Below are positions 23,214 through 35,375 of a stretch of 47,591 bases of DNA, piece after piece (the first letter of the stretch is position 1; every line of letters begins with the position of its first letter). The stretch covers positions 1 through 47,591 of the forward strand of contig JBBPTG010000184.1 in NCBI GenBank assembly GCA_038093975.1, given 5' to 3'. This DNA is from Chalciporus piperatus. Its lineage: Eukaryota > Basidiomycota > Agaricomycetes > Boletales > Boletaceae. The translations under genes and the position numbers were made by a program. Below the pieces are notes generated by a model, which did not search any database, was not told the DNA's origin, and saw only the letters and a list, made by a program, of their open reading frames with translations.

Positions 23214-26200
23214 GCTCGTGCGTCTAGATTGAGGTAGGAATGAGTCAGAGACAAGGAGACGGATGATCAGTGCAAAAACCTTGAAGAGCGTGAGCGTTGT
23301 TTGGTTCAAACCAGGCTCGTGTTGTTGAAGAGCTCCACTGAATGATTCACTGTGAATGTGGGTGCCAGTGGGTCCACTGTGTGAACACTGGTCATCATTT
23401 TGGGGTTGTGCAGCGTGCCTGAACGACTCTATCGGTGTGATCTTTATCGCACTTCACCAGAATGACTGGCGTTCACTAAATTCAGCCTGTAAATTTCGAG
23501 CGATGGTGCAGGGGGGATGTACTTTGGTCGACGATTTGAACCAGACCAATGGCATTCTGGCATCACTCGGTATGTTCAAATTCGCTCCACGGAATACTTC
23601 TACTTCATCCCAGCTTCCGTCTGCCCTTCTTCTACATTCTTACCGCCACGTCCACGAACGACCAGCAGCGTCCCCCTTCTTCAAGCCTCCCAGGAACTCG
23701 CCCGTGGATTGATCGCCTCACTTTCAATCCCGCTCTTCCTCGCTCACTCACACGTCACCTTTTATTATTCAAACTTGGACGTCGAGAAGTCCCATCGCAT
23801 CAGCTAGTAATCCGTTCAGTTCTGTCAAAGGCTCAAAACGCGACGCGACCGGGTATCTCCGTTCATTTCTGTCCTTCCCCACATCACCCTGGAGCTCAAC
23901 AAACGTGAAACCGGCATTTCCGTTCAAAACTGGGTGCTACCAAAGCGCTACCAAACGGACAGCTTCTCTAGAACGGCGACAAAACACAGTCAAGCTTCAT
24001 ACCACTCGGGCGGGGTTTGCCTCACGCTGGGTATCGTGGAGGCACGATGAACTCAAAAGTGAAGAGGATACTGATGCGCCCATCATACATCATGATGCTA
24101 TCAGAAGTCAGATCTTTCGGGAAATTTTGTTACTATAACGTGAAGCTGACCGTGACGGGAATATAAAGATAGCTCTGCTTCATGTTGACACTACAACAGA
24201 GACCCTCCATAGGGAGATGACACCCATGTCAAGTGACTTTTAAATTGGTCTCTCAGTGTACGTCGATTCATCATCATTAGTGCACGTTCGATCTGCGTCG
24301 CACGTTTATGGTCATCGACATCCTCCAGGATGCTCCTAAGTAGAAGGAATAGAACGGGGGCGGTCGGACTCCCGATCAGTGGACCAAGTGTAAGCAACCC
24401 CGCATAGCCATGACACCAAAGCGATCAACGTCCTTTGATCGCGCAGTCGCTTCTTCTGATTCATCATCATTCATATGCATCGAAGCCATCAGTCGTACGA
24501 TCTCGAAGTTCAGCGAACGGCCAGCCGCGCTGCGTCCGAGGAGTCGGAGAAAGAACTTGAGTGTCATCATAACTCATTGACTCACCTGAATCCATATGCT
24601 CGGCGAGGATTCTTTGCGCCCAGATGTAATTGTCGGCCAACGTCTCGATAAGCAATTGCAATACGGTACAAGGAAGCAGGAAGAAGTGCCTTTCACTAAC
24701 TCCGACAACACCCTCTTTCAAGTGTGCTTCGCGGCAGATGGATAGATTGACCGCAGCTACATACTCGTTCTGGAGTTTCGAAGGACTAGTTGGGGAATGA
24801 TAAAGGTGGATGGAGTGACAGATCGGCCATCTAATATTTCCTTTCGGATCATCATCGTTATTGTTTCTACGTTCATATCAGATATTTTGAGGATTCGCTG
24901 ACGGGACACGGGCTTGACAGCCTGGCCATAATTTGAGAGACGTTGGGTGGAGGGGGGGGCTTGAGAACACGAATCTGGTAAAGTGATGGAAGTGCTGAGG
25001 ATAAGATAAGTCTCAATCACGAGGTTGGTAGTCTTTAATAATGCCTGGTTCGGTGATACTGCCTGAGGGATAATGTTTCAATTTGCAGGTGTTCCGTCTT
25101 TGTGGTAGAGCCTGGTAGAGCCCATAAGCACCGTGACTCTCCAGGGCCCAGAGTCCTTGCTCTCTCTCGAGCCTTGCTTACTCGGCACAAATCACTGGAG
25201 CGGATCATGGATGCGAAAATTAGCCTCAAAAAGTCTTTTTGACAGCGCGTGGCAGTTGATTTCGCTTCTCGGTGAAGACATACAGTTGCGATGACGTCTC
25301 ACATCGACAGGGTATGGAGTACCCATAAAGGAGTGATGGTAGCCAAGTCCGCAAGGGCATCTTCTTTTGTGCTGCAAGAGAATTCACCTTGTGAACTTGA
25401 GTTTTTTTTCGACACCATGACACGGGGACTGTAGGATCACCTGTCTTTCCCCAACATTTCGACGACAAAACGACAGCGTTGACTTTTCTGATGGCGTTGA
25501 CACAGCCGATGAGCTTGAGAAACGCTCTGGCTCCTGACATCGCGGGGGAAAAGGGTTTCAGACGGGGTTCATCATCTTTTCGTCACGTTCAAGGGTCGGG
25601 AGGCGCTCCCGAGATCGTGGCGTGCATGCCTGAATGAGTGGCGAGCGAACTCTTCATCCGACTGAAGAGTCAAGTTGAAGGAGAGAATTTAGAAAACATT
25701 TACAGGTGTCGTTTCGGGTCTGCTTCTGGTACTGAGAGCTGGGGAGGATGTGAGTGAGTGTTGGGAACAATGGCAGGCCGGAACGCCGACGTCATGCCAC
25801 GTATACGGCATCAGGTCCAGGGCCTTTGGCCCTGAAGGTTTCAACTTTGTACGTGGTTGCTGTAAGTAGCAGCCGCGAGCATCATGGAAGGGTCCCGCGG
25901 AAAAATGCAGCTTTCGCAATTTTAAGGACATTGGAGAGGTCAAGGAACAACGAGTGCCTCGATGTGTCGATGAGCTCGCCAGAGCCTGGAGGACCGACGA
26001 CACTGACAAGCGGGTCCCATGGGGTGCCTGACAACCAGGTCGGACTCGGACCATCCACGGTCTATCATTGTGATTGCATGGAGGAGCTTATCTTCATGAT
26101 TGGTTGTTGGGTAGGAGCATGAAATCGTGACGAAAACACACGCTGCAATGCATTCCACAAGCTGCGCAGTGCATGTGCTCACGTCCACATCTCCAAGGGT

Positions 26201-26665
26201 GAATGAGAAACGATGCATTTGGGGAATGGTGGACGCCGGGCGGACGCACTGGGATGGATTTGTCTAAAAATTGACACTTGTCCAGATGGTTTTGGAAGAG
26301 GGAAATGGAAGTCCAAGTTGTCTGGTGACTGAACTCTGCGTCAAGCGACTCGTCGATGGGTAGTGTAGTACAGCAAGTCGTTCTATATCGAACGACGTTC
26401 ATCGACCAGCGTCGACTCTGTCAGTGTCAACGCGTTCGAGCTCGTTGTCAGCATCAATCACCAAGTACATACTGTACTACCGGCTAGGTAGCCGACCATT
26501 CTTAATTACTGAAACCGATCCGTGGGAAGAGTGCGCCTTTGTCACCGTGTACGGCTAACAAGAGTTCATTTACAGGTTAGTTTTTCGCCTACCTTGGGTG
26601 GTAGTAGGACGCCAACGACGACGACCGCGACCACCGATAGGCGCTCAAGTTGAGAACCATCAACG
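23214..26665. other. Mostly non-coding stretch with weak gene traces
   Basis: Apart from the weak minus-strand candidate at 24191-25540, no coding signal was recognised. The part just before 26666 should contain the promoter of the next plus-strand gene. Confidence 0.35.
24191..25540 (-). CDS. Possible hypothetical gene (weak)
   Basis: A chain of minus-strand frames could be exons: MSGARAFLKLIGCVNAIRKV from an ATG at 25540; IETYLILSTSITLPDS with ILKISDMNVETITMMI near 24800-25020; EGVVGVSERHFFLLPC with LADNYIWAQRILAEHMDSG near 24590-24720; MTLKFFLRLLGRSAAG near 24380-24565; and LFLLLRSILEDVDDHK with RRTLRDQFKSHLTW near 24191-24350. The residue mix is protein-like, but I could not join the pieces with consistent splice sites and recognise no family. 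It may be a real multi-exon gene, a decayed one, or chance. Confidence 0.2.
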
Positions 26666-29600
26666 ATGGTGACGACCATGTCGAGGATATCGTTTGAGAC
26701 GACCTCCTATATCGACCCACCCCCCCTCTTGAATCCACATCCCCCCGTCTCTTTTAATGCCCACCTTCCTCATGCCAACACCAATGTAATCGTTAACAAC
26801 AACACTGAGAGTAGACCATCCACAGACATATCGGTACAACCACAACTGGCACGCCGCGTTTCCTCTGAATCATCGCAAGCCCGTGGACGCGCTTCCCCCT
26901 CCCCGCGGGTTCAAATCTCGCGTCGCACGCCGGTCCCCTTCTTACTCGAGGCTTTTCCCGCACCCCCAAGCCATATTCCACCGTCATTTGGACCACCTGG
27001 TAGTCCCGGTCTTCGAAACAATGTCACGCCTTTGTCGAATGCAACGTCGTGGCTTGCAGCTTCGCCTGGCTCCACAGCAACAGCCTCACCGAACATGCCC
27101 CCCGCGACTGGTGGGAGCTCCAGCCCGACATCAACGAGCTTTGTTGCTCAAGGTCATACCAACCCACCACCTTCGTTGCCACCCACTGGTCCTCTCCCAC
27201 CTATCCCCGGGCCTTCACCTGTCACACCAGATCTGTTCATTGCACATCGTGCACTTCAAACTGGTCGTTCTGCGTCCCCAGCTCTTTCTTTGAATGATTC
27301 TCCCCGTTCTCAATCTCGCGCGGCACAGTTGTCACGGACATCTCTGGACACTAACGAGCAAGTACCCGGGGGAGGCAGAAAGGGTTCTTTGTCCTCACTA
27401 CGGAACCCCGTGCTTCCATCTCAAGTTATAGAAGGTGGAGTGATAAATGAAGAACCTTTGGAGGAAGAGCCCCGCTCCCCTCCACCCTCAGCTGAAGCCC
27501 GGATAATCCAATTTCCTCCCTCACCACCAGAGGAGAACACACGCGATGAGAACCCTGATATTCTTGCTCCTAGCATCTCGCGCGCACCAACTGCGCCTCT
27601 CGTACCTACTTCGGTCCACCATCCGTATGTCGAGGACTCGATCGCCAGCGTCGACATGAGCGATCTAAATGCGCTCAAATCTGATAACGAGGAGCTTGAC
27701 GACCATGTTTCTCATCCATTTCCGCAATTTCCGCCTCTCCCCCGTTCACAACCACAAAGTCCTACGGCTTGTCGATCTTCTGCTCGATATGCCCACACGC
27801 CGCGTAAACCGAGCAAGTCATCTATCTACTCCACCCACGTGTTTCCCACTTCCGAGGACTCCAACTTGATGGCACGTGCCACATCACCCGAAATCGAACA
27901 GATCATATCCATAACTCCCCGTCCACGCAAACGCTCTACACCTTCTTCGCGTTCTCGTGCGTCAAGTTGCGCTCGAAGTCGGAGTCGACGGGGATCAGAT
28001 GCACCCCCTATGCCGAGTCTGAGCCCTAATTTGGGAAAAGCCTCATTGCTCAAGCGAAGAGGCAGTCAGGCGGGGTTGAGTGGAGACGACGGAGCGGGAG
28101 AAGACGCAGGGAATGAATCTGACTCAAGCATTGATCTGCATACACCCTTGCCGTAAGTGGTTCCTTTTGATAGCAAATCTCGGGGCATTCCGCTGAGGCT
28201 GTTTGCGCATATAGTCACTTGATGTTGCGCCATGGCATGCTCTCACCCAACTCGAAACTACTCCCAGACGCTGACTTGACAGCCGATGTAACACGACTAA
28301 GCATCGCGTCTAATTTCACGACATTGTCATACGCATCGAATGCCTCGAACACTTCCCTCCTATCAACGACGAGCACTTCATCGAAGCATCCAAAAGATGC
28401 GAGGGACACACCAAAACGGAGGGTCAGACACCGAGATGGAAAATTGCTAAGAGGAGGGATTGGGTTGACGACTGGCCTTGGGTGGAGTGATAGGTTCGTA
28501 TTTTTCTTTCTCTTGCTTCTTTTTTCGCCTGCATTTTTTGGATTTCCCGTCGTCTTCTGCCCGCGGGGATTGCATGATCCTCAGGAGAGACTCACCTTTC
28601 TGATGGAGGCCGTTCATTCGCGCTGCGAATGCTTGGTTCGCAGTCTTGGGGTGGGTGATGGAGCTGGAAATGGTGCAAAAGAATGGATGGATTTCATGCA
28701 TCGTGTCCCAAGCACGCTGCTTATATGTTCGGGGCATAGAATACCCGTTGACTGCGGGCGTTCCGGTTTTTTCTGAGAGTAGTTACGAGATTTCCGTGGG
28801 GTGGCGATTGGAATTGGTGATCGACGACCCTGTTCCGTTCCGTTTGGGGTCGTGCCGATGTACCCCTGCCCTGCTGCCGAACCTTCTCTTCTTTCTTCAT
28901 TGTCTTTCTGCCATTCTCGCCTGGACCATGTTCCTGTTTTGGTTGTTCCCCCGACGTTGACGTTGATTCGTTTTGCAGCGAAGACGAAGATGCGCCTTCC
29001 CCTCTCACCCGACGCGTGTCCACTCTCGTCCTATCTCGGCGCGTCTCTTCCTCCTCTGTCTGTTCGTTAAGGAGTTCACATTCCCAACCCTATTCACCAC
29101 ATCCCCTCTCCCGATCCATCTCACACAACGTACTCCGCGAAGTCGACGAGCCTGAGGACGAACTACAGGCAGACGAGTTTGGGTACCCAGTCCGGTCCAG
29201 TCTAGGGACTAGAAGTCTTCCATCGAGAAGCCAACCAGTCAGTCGCGTTGCAAGTGCGTACAGTACCGCTTCGAGTCCGCTAGGACTGCCCAGTAACCAT
29301 TCGACGTCCTGGACGACATCGACAGGTCTTCGTGCAAGAGCCGATTCAGCCTCGGGATCCGGTTCGTATCCTCCTTCCGCTTCTCCGAAGACCCGTGGTT
29401 TCGGAGTGGTCAATGGACATACTTGGACAGGGTTGGCGTTGAGTATTCCAGAACAGGACGATGGTGTCACTCCGACCCGTGCTGCGTTTGGGCGCTCGAG
29501 TCTCGGTAGTGTGAATGGCGGTGCGGGTGGTGACCTTCCCCACACGCCGAGCAGTACTACGTCTTCGACCAGCTTGTCGTTCCCTGCGACGCCCGGGAGT

Positions 29601-30518
29601 GGGGAGGACCTTCCAAAACCACAGCCAGCTTACAACCAGGACAAGTCCCTCCCACCTCTTCCTGCCAAAGGCAAGGGCAAGTATCCTGGTACTCTCGGCC
29701 TTCGATCGCCAGGAGGTGGAGGGTTGCAACGCCCGCGGACGTTCTCGAACACGTCGTCGGTCTCTGCCAGTTCGATGCTGAGCGTTCCAGGCGGGGATAC
29801 TGCTGCGAGAAGAAGTCCTTCTCCAACTGGTAGCACGCCGAGACCTTCGTTGTCTGGCGCTTCAAAAACGTCCATTCCTGCAGGGTCGCCACGTCCGTCC
29901 CTCAATGGTACTTCGAGAACGCCATCGGGGGTACCGAGACCTGTTACGCCCAAGCCATCGTTCTCGGCGGTTCCGCGACCGATTACGCCTTCGGCTGCTT
30001 CTCCGACACGTACTGCCACGACTACTACCACTACCATTGGTGGTTCGGGGTACGCTCCTCGTCCGTTGAGGCTTGTATCGCGTTCGTCGACGTTGCCATC
30101 CGCTAGCGTGTCTCCAATCCCCGCGTCTCCCGCGGTAGTGAGACACTCTGCCGATAGGATTCTTCAACCCGGCGAACAACCCCCGCGTCCTGGCCAAGTG
30201 CTGACGTACAACCGGAATGTGCACGACCAGCTTAAGCTCCGTTCTTCCATCACTGCACCACATCGGACACAGATCATACCACCGTCGCCCAATGGGGCGC
30301 AAACGTTGTTGATATCGTCTTCTGGAACGGGCTCGAATCCAAGTTCGGCTGCATCGACGCCTCTCAGTATGCATTCGCAGTCGCCGTTGCCCAGTCCAGG
30401 TGGGGAGAGCCCTAAACCGCGACCAAGGACAGGTACTGGGATGATGTATCGGAATAACCTCAGCGTGGGCAGTATAGCTTCGAGCAGGATCCGTGCTCCA
30501 CCTGCGGTCCAGCGGTAG
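26666..30518 (+). CDS. Large disordered Ser/Pro-rich protein
   Basis: Model join(26666..28152,28215..28493,28979..30518), 1101 aa. Nearly all of it is low complexity, rich in Ser, Pro, Thr and Arg, with no globular domain recognised. The most ordered stretch is at residues about 497-600: LMLRHGMLSPNSKLLPD, then TADVTRLSIASNFTTLSYA, GGIGLTTGLGWSDSEDEDAP and SPLTRRVSTLVLSRRVS. The junction GWSD-S-EDEDAP across the 485-nt second intron restores a smooth frame and supports that unusually long intron. The C-terminal third has Pro-Arg-Pro clusters, two Ser-x-Ile-Pro-like sites (TSIPAGSPRP, VSPIPASP) and ends SSRIRAPPAVQR. SxIP motifs in basic Ser/Pro-rich context recruit EB1-type microtubule plus-end proteins, so a cytoskeletal role is possible but only inferred. 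Many phospho-sites are likely. Confidence 0.8.
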
Positions 30519-32463
30519 TTGGCGGTCCAGTTGGCGGGCGGTGAGCGATGAAGAAGGTGAACGAGGATCGCTGGTTGTAGGAGGCGTGGTGGGGACTGTT
30601 TTGGTTTATGTTCCGGTGCTTGCTGGTTGCCATGTGTAGGTCTGGTCTCGATGATGCTGCGCCGCTGGGTTGAGGTTGTTTGGCTGCGGCGATAGGGAGG
30701 TGTTTTGGGGCTGTTTTTTCCTTTTCAATTTTCTCCTGCCTTGATGATGTCCGTGGTTGGCGGTGTGCGATACGACGATGATGACAGTATAGACGAAACG
30801 TGACGTTCCTGCAGTCGAGCTGTTCTTGGTACGAGGAATCCCTCTGCGCAGATATCACTTAACCAATTGACGATGATTCATTCGTATCTAGGGTCGTTTC
30901 GCATCGCTCCTGTACAATGGTCATCCCACCTCCGACTTATCGTGCGCGTGACGATTCCCGTCCACGTTCTTCGGTTCTTTGGCGGTGCAACAAGATAGCT
31001 CTGGCAGCGAATGACAGAATAGAGTCACCAGAACCTGGAGTTTTCATGGTTGTTTCTTTCCGAAACGGCTGGCTCGACGGATTCGAAAATCAAACCGAAA
31101 TGAATGCACCACTTTTTGGATATCGCAGCCGTTTCTCGGATTCTTCGGATTCTTTTGAACGTTGCATGACTTGGTCGGACCCGCGGAATGAAATCGAGGC
31201 ACTACGCCGGAATTGAATTAAGTCCCAGTCTACGCTGTTTTCGACTCGTCATCGATTCATCTGCTATCGCCCCTCTTTCGACGCCATTCTGACCCAGGCA
31301 CCCTGGCGGTTCATGAATACAGAGGCAGAAACTCCCTTTCGTCGACATTCATTCATCTCCCCCAATTCGTCATCGCAATTGCACTTGACAACAGACCACT
31401 CAATTCCTCATATCCAAACTCGCTCGTACCGCCCGCCTTCGCGCCGCTCCCTCCCGCGAAATTTTCTTCATTAAATGCTTCCATCCGATCCCCATCTCCC
31501 GCCCTGGCGATCACATTCCTTGAAATCGGATTCGTGTGTTTGATATTTTGTTCACTTCCACCTTCCACTCCCCGATTCGTACATATTGCACATATACCAT
31601 CCTTATCTCGGATTTCCTCTCTTCCTTGGAGCCTTTTTCTTCTTTTCTTCTCTCGCGTTTCATCCCATTTCAATTAATCTGTGTCATCTCGCTTCGTTTG
31701 CCCATGTACGAGTACGATCCATCGCGATATCTTCATGGATTTTCTGGATTTTTACATTTATTCGGATTTTGGTCACACCCTGCACTATCCCCACCACTTG
31801 GTTTTGATCGCGCTCGCATTGTCATGATTTTTCCATCAAAAGATACCTGCACACACTCCTTTCTGTCATCCCAACCCGCTCCATCCCCTCGTTGACACAC
31901 CCAATCCCCCGTGCCATTGTGTCACAACACTTCATATTCGTACGGTCTCATATTAGTTGGTTAGTTAGTCACTAGTCACTCATGACGCGTCGCGACTAGT
32001 GCGACTGCGTTTTTGTTTCTTTTTGTTCGTTCCTTCGATTGTCTAAAACGTTACCTTTGATAATACCTCCATCGTTCCAGGTTTTTCCCCGGACGAGAGT
32101 AAATACGTACGGTCATTTTTCGTCTAATACATATTGGTTTGCGTCTCATGGCTTCTGCAGAATGTTCAAGATCGTCGAGCTTCTCGCTCAACTGCATCGT
32201 TGCTCGTTAACCCCTAGCCTGAACCTTGACGCGACGTACGCAGATTGAACCTGCTCTAACGTTGATCTCCGTTATTTCCGAGAACACCAAAAATTCAACT
32301 CAGTCCACGTCGACACAATCATATCGACTCGGAATTATGAAACAGGCGCCTTTGGTGCAATCAAGGAAAGACGCCCAATGGCCGGGTTGATCCCGGCACA
32401 AGACCAGCGTCTACGCACGTACAGCAAGTTGTCCTCGCCTTTTCACCCCAAGTTGTTGAAACT
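30519..32463. other. Intergenic stretch, pyrimidine-rich in its middle
   Basis: No gene recognised. A 99-codon frame at 30917-31216 starts with ATG but has no family motif. Between about 31250 and 31900 the plus strand is strongly T/C-rich. The stretch should hold the 3' UTR of the disordered-protein gene and whatever promoter the NACHT relic had. Confidence 0.35.
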
Positions 32464-33668
32464 ATGGATGGGATATCCGCTGCTGCTGCCGTCTCAGGGC
32501 TCGTTCAGCTCGCCTCTCAAGTGACTACTGCTCTCCGTCGATACGTATCATCCGTCAGGAGTGCCGAATCCTTACGCACAAAGCTCCTTGAAGATGTAAA
32601 GCTGATATCTGACGCTGCCTTCAGCACGGACCCTCGAGCTACAGAGTTTGATGGACAAATGGAATAAAGAAGATGGGGCCCCAGCGAAATGCAAGGAGGA
32701 GATGAAGGACTTGCTGTTCTGGCTAAACAATCAGCTCGAAAACAAGAGCAGGTTGGATAAACTGGTGCAGAGAATCGTTTGGCCCTTGAAGGAGGACAAG
32801 ATCCAGGCCACCATACGGACGTTCGAAAGATATATGCCCTACTTTCGCGACATACTCTCGATCGAAACCTTGTAAGCTCACATTGTCATTGGCATCGCGA
32901 CAACTTCTGATGATTCGCCAGGAATCTGGTTCGAAGCATCAATCTAGAGATGAAGAAAAATGAACTGGAGACTGCCAAGTGTGAGTGGCATCTCGTACAA
33001 CGACTGGGCATATCCTAATCCCACATTTTGTGCAGTAAAACTCCTGACTTGGTTGGATGGGTTTGATTATACGCATAATCGGGAAGGCATTCGCGAACAG
33101 CGGCAATCGAAGACCGGGGAATGGCTGCTCATGGAGGGGCTCTATCTTGATTGGCGCAAATCCTCGATACCATTCCTTTGGTTACATGGGAAACGTGAGT
33201 CGTGCTTCTTTCCCAGAATGACTCGCCGCTGAGACTTTACTGTGATGGGACATTTAGTCGGCACAGGAAAATCTTTCCTAGCGTAAGTACTCTTCAATAT
33301 TGAGCCAAATCACCCCGTTCCTTTGTCACAGATCTGCTGTCATCGACGATCTGTTGAGCGGATTGGCGGGGAACGAGACATTGGCATATGTTTACTGTGA
33401 CTTTCGAGATCTGCGATGCGCGAAGGAAGTCTTGCGGTCGTTCACCTGTCCCTAAGCATCCGCTTATTCGTCACGAGTCGGACATCGCAGCCCATCAAGA
33501 AAACTTTTACGGATCTTCCCGCAATAATGTTGGACAGCAGAGTCAAAGAGGTCAGAGATGACATGCGATCATACATCAGTACGGAGCTAGAATCCAGATC
33601 GAGGTTTAAGGACTGCCCGCAAGACGTCAAGGAAGAGATACACGATAAGCTGATGAAAAAAGCGGGTC
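32464..33668 (+). pseudogene. NACHT/STAND (NLR-like) gene, frameshifted and internally deleted
   Basis: Homology pieces follow the order of basidiomycete NACHT proteins. Start: MDGISAAAAVSGLVQLASQV, a helical N-terminal domain (32464-32630). Then comes a frame change (exit near 32625; ELQSLMDKWNKEDG resumes near 32637), and introns at 32872-32921, 32981-33035, 33195-33257 and 33283-33331 join the rest: LLTWLDGFDYTHNREGI, LWLHGKLGTGKSFLA (Walker A, GKLGTGKS) and AYVYCDFRDLRCAKEVLRSF. A stop follows at 33453. Homology resumes in another frame at about 33461 with LFVTSRTSQPIKKTF (sensor-1 region) and SRVKEVRDDMRSYISTEL...LPTRS. The segment between, which should hold Walker B, is missing. After 33668 homology ends, so the C-terminal repeats are gone too. 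At least one frameshift, an internal deletion and a 3' truncation make it non-functional. Confidence 0.82.
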
Positions 33669-34187
33669 TGCCTACTAGGTCGCTAGCGCCGAGCGCCGAG
33701 CGCTCGTGTAAGGCTAGGACAAGGCTAGGATGTCAGAACGACAATAGACAATTCTCAGCCTAAGATGGTCATCTTCCGCTCAATCAGAGGATTCTACAAC
33801 CTCCAACGGTCCACTTTTGCCAAGTGCTACGATGCACAATTGGCGACAACAGCGACGGTTCCTCACCACGACACCAAGGTAAGTAGTCAACGCAAACGTT
33901 AACTTGTATGCCAACGACTCGAAGAGAGACGATGTATCTTACATTTAGGGAATCTCCAAGTCCAAACAGACGGATACGAGGAATGTTTAACGTAGCCAAC
34001 AAACATAGAATTCATATGCAATACAATTACATAGGGATATCACCGGGATGGTGTTTCGATCATCCGTCAATGGTTAGTCGGAAGTCCTAAACACAGACGA
34101 AGTTAGCATCCACCTTCTAGTAGAGCATGCACCACTGGGAAAGCACACACCTTGGGGGGTCTGGCGTGCGATCGCCCCCGCCGCACT
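33669..34187. other. Intergenic stretch after the NACHT relic
   Basis: Begins with a small repeat (GCGCCGAGCGCCGAGCGC near 33687) right at the point where NACHT homology stops. No gene recognised. Confidence 0.35.
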
Positions 34188-34638
34188 CTATTCTACGTTG
34201 AAAGGTAGCCATTGCGCCTCCTCCGTAGTCTTGAGAAACTGCTTTAACTTATGCGCCCTATCGTTTACGGTCTCCTTGTCGAATCCCGAAAGCGGGAAGG
34301 TCGCGTCGAAGAAAACAATCACCACGGTGCCAGGCGGTCGGGCGCCGAACGCTGGGTCTATTTCTGCGTAATCACCGTCATTTTGCAAAGCATCTCTGAT
34401 GATTTCTACGCAGTCAATGATGGTATAACGGCTTTTGCTGTTGACATCAAGGGTCTTCCCAAGTTCGATGACAGTTTCCCTGGAGAGCCAATAACCCAAC
34501 ACCTGGGGCTTGGGCGCCTTTTTCTTTGGCCGTTTTGGCGTTGGTGCCGAGCGGAGTGGTGTTTGTTCAGACCTACAATGGAAATGACAGAGCATCAATG
34601 AAGGGACTGATAGGAATAACATGCCCCACGTACGCCAT
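34188..34638 (-). CDS. Small basic-N-terminus protein of unknown function
   Basis: Model complement(join(34188..34572,34634..34638)), 129 aa. The ATG at 34638 sits in the strong context ACCATGG; the first exon is only 5 nt (ATGGC), cut by a GTACGT donor and joined to an acceptor at TTGTAG. The protein starts MASEQTPLRSAPTPKRPKKK, where KRPKKKAPKP looks like a nuclear localisation signal, and continues with a compact domain: VLGYWLSRETVIELGKTLDV, YTIIDCVEIIRDAL, PGTVVIVFFDATFPLSGFD and AHKLKQFLKTTEE. The composition is that of a folded alpha/beta domain, but I do not recognise the family. An unspliced reading from an ATG at 34622 is also open but gives a poorer N-terminus. Confidence 0.6.
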
Positions 34639-35375
34639 GGTGGATGTGTTCTCAGGAATTGTTACGAGGCTGCCATGCGCTGCATGTTTCCTTTATGTTA
34701 GTGGTCACGTGATTTTCGACCACTGCCTTCTTTCGCTTGATTTGGGATCCAACGCGGGTCACACAATGCGGTCGGCAAACTTTAAACCTGGCCTCAAGAT
34801 CAGACAAAAGGCCTATTGTCACCTATTGTCTAACACTTTGTCCGATTAAGGGCCAGTTCAAAGATTGCTGACTGCGTTGTGTCAGCCGCAGCCGCATCTC
34901 GGATCCAGAACGGTTCGGAGCGGACTTGAAACTCGCCGAGACTACCATTGTTCACTAAAGCTGTCTTTGCCTGTTTCAGATAGTATGTACATCTGCAAAG
35001 CGTCAAAATAACGTACTCATTCCACCACACTTTGGGAGGCTCTCATTGGCCAAGCAGACTGTAAGCGACTCCAAAACGAGCTAAGCGGTCCAGCCGAGCT
35101 CATTGAGCGCTCAGGAAAAGCTGATGGCCTAGTGTGGTTCGACATCATAACAACCACTCCACAATAATTCCCGATCACTTCTTATTGCAACATCGTCTAT
35201 TTGTTGGACCTACTGTACTAGCTAGTGACTACCATTGTTCGCTGAAATCGTCCATGAATGCACGACCAGTCTAAGGCGCTTCGACTATTGTTCCCCATTT
35301 GGCGACCACATACAATAACACTCTATTTGCATATAAGGGCTCCAAGTCGGTTCGTCGAAACCATTAACATCATAC
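34639..35375. other. Intergenic stretch between divergent genes
   Basis: No gene recognised. It lies between the minus-strand small gene and the plus-strand repeat gene, so both promoters should be here. A CACGTG E-box lies near 34704. Confidence 0.4.
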
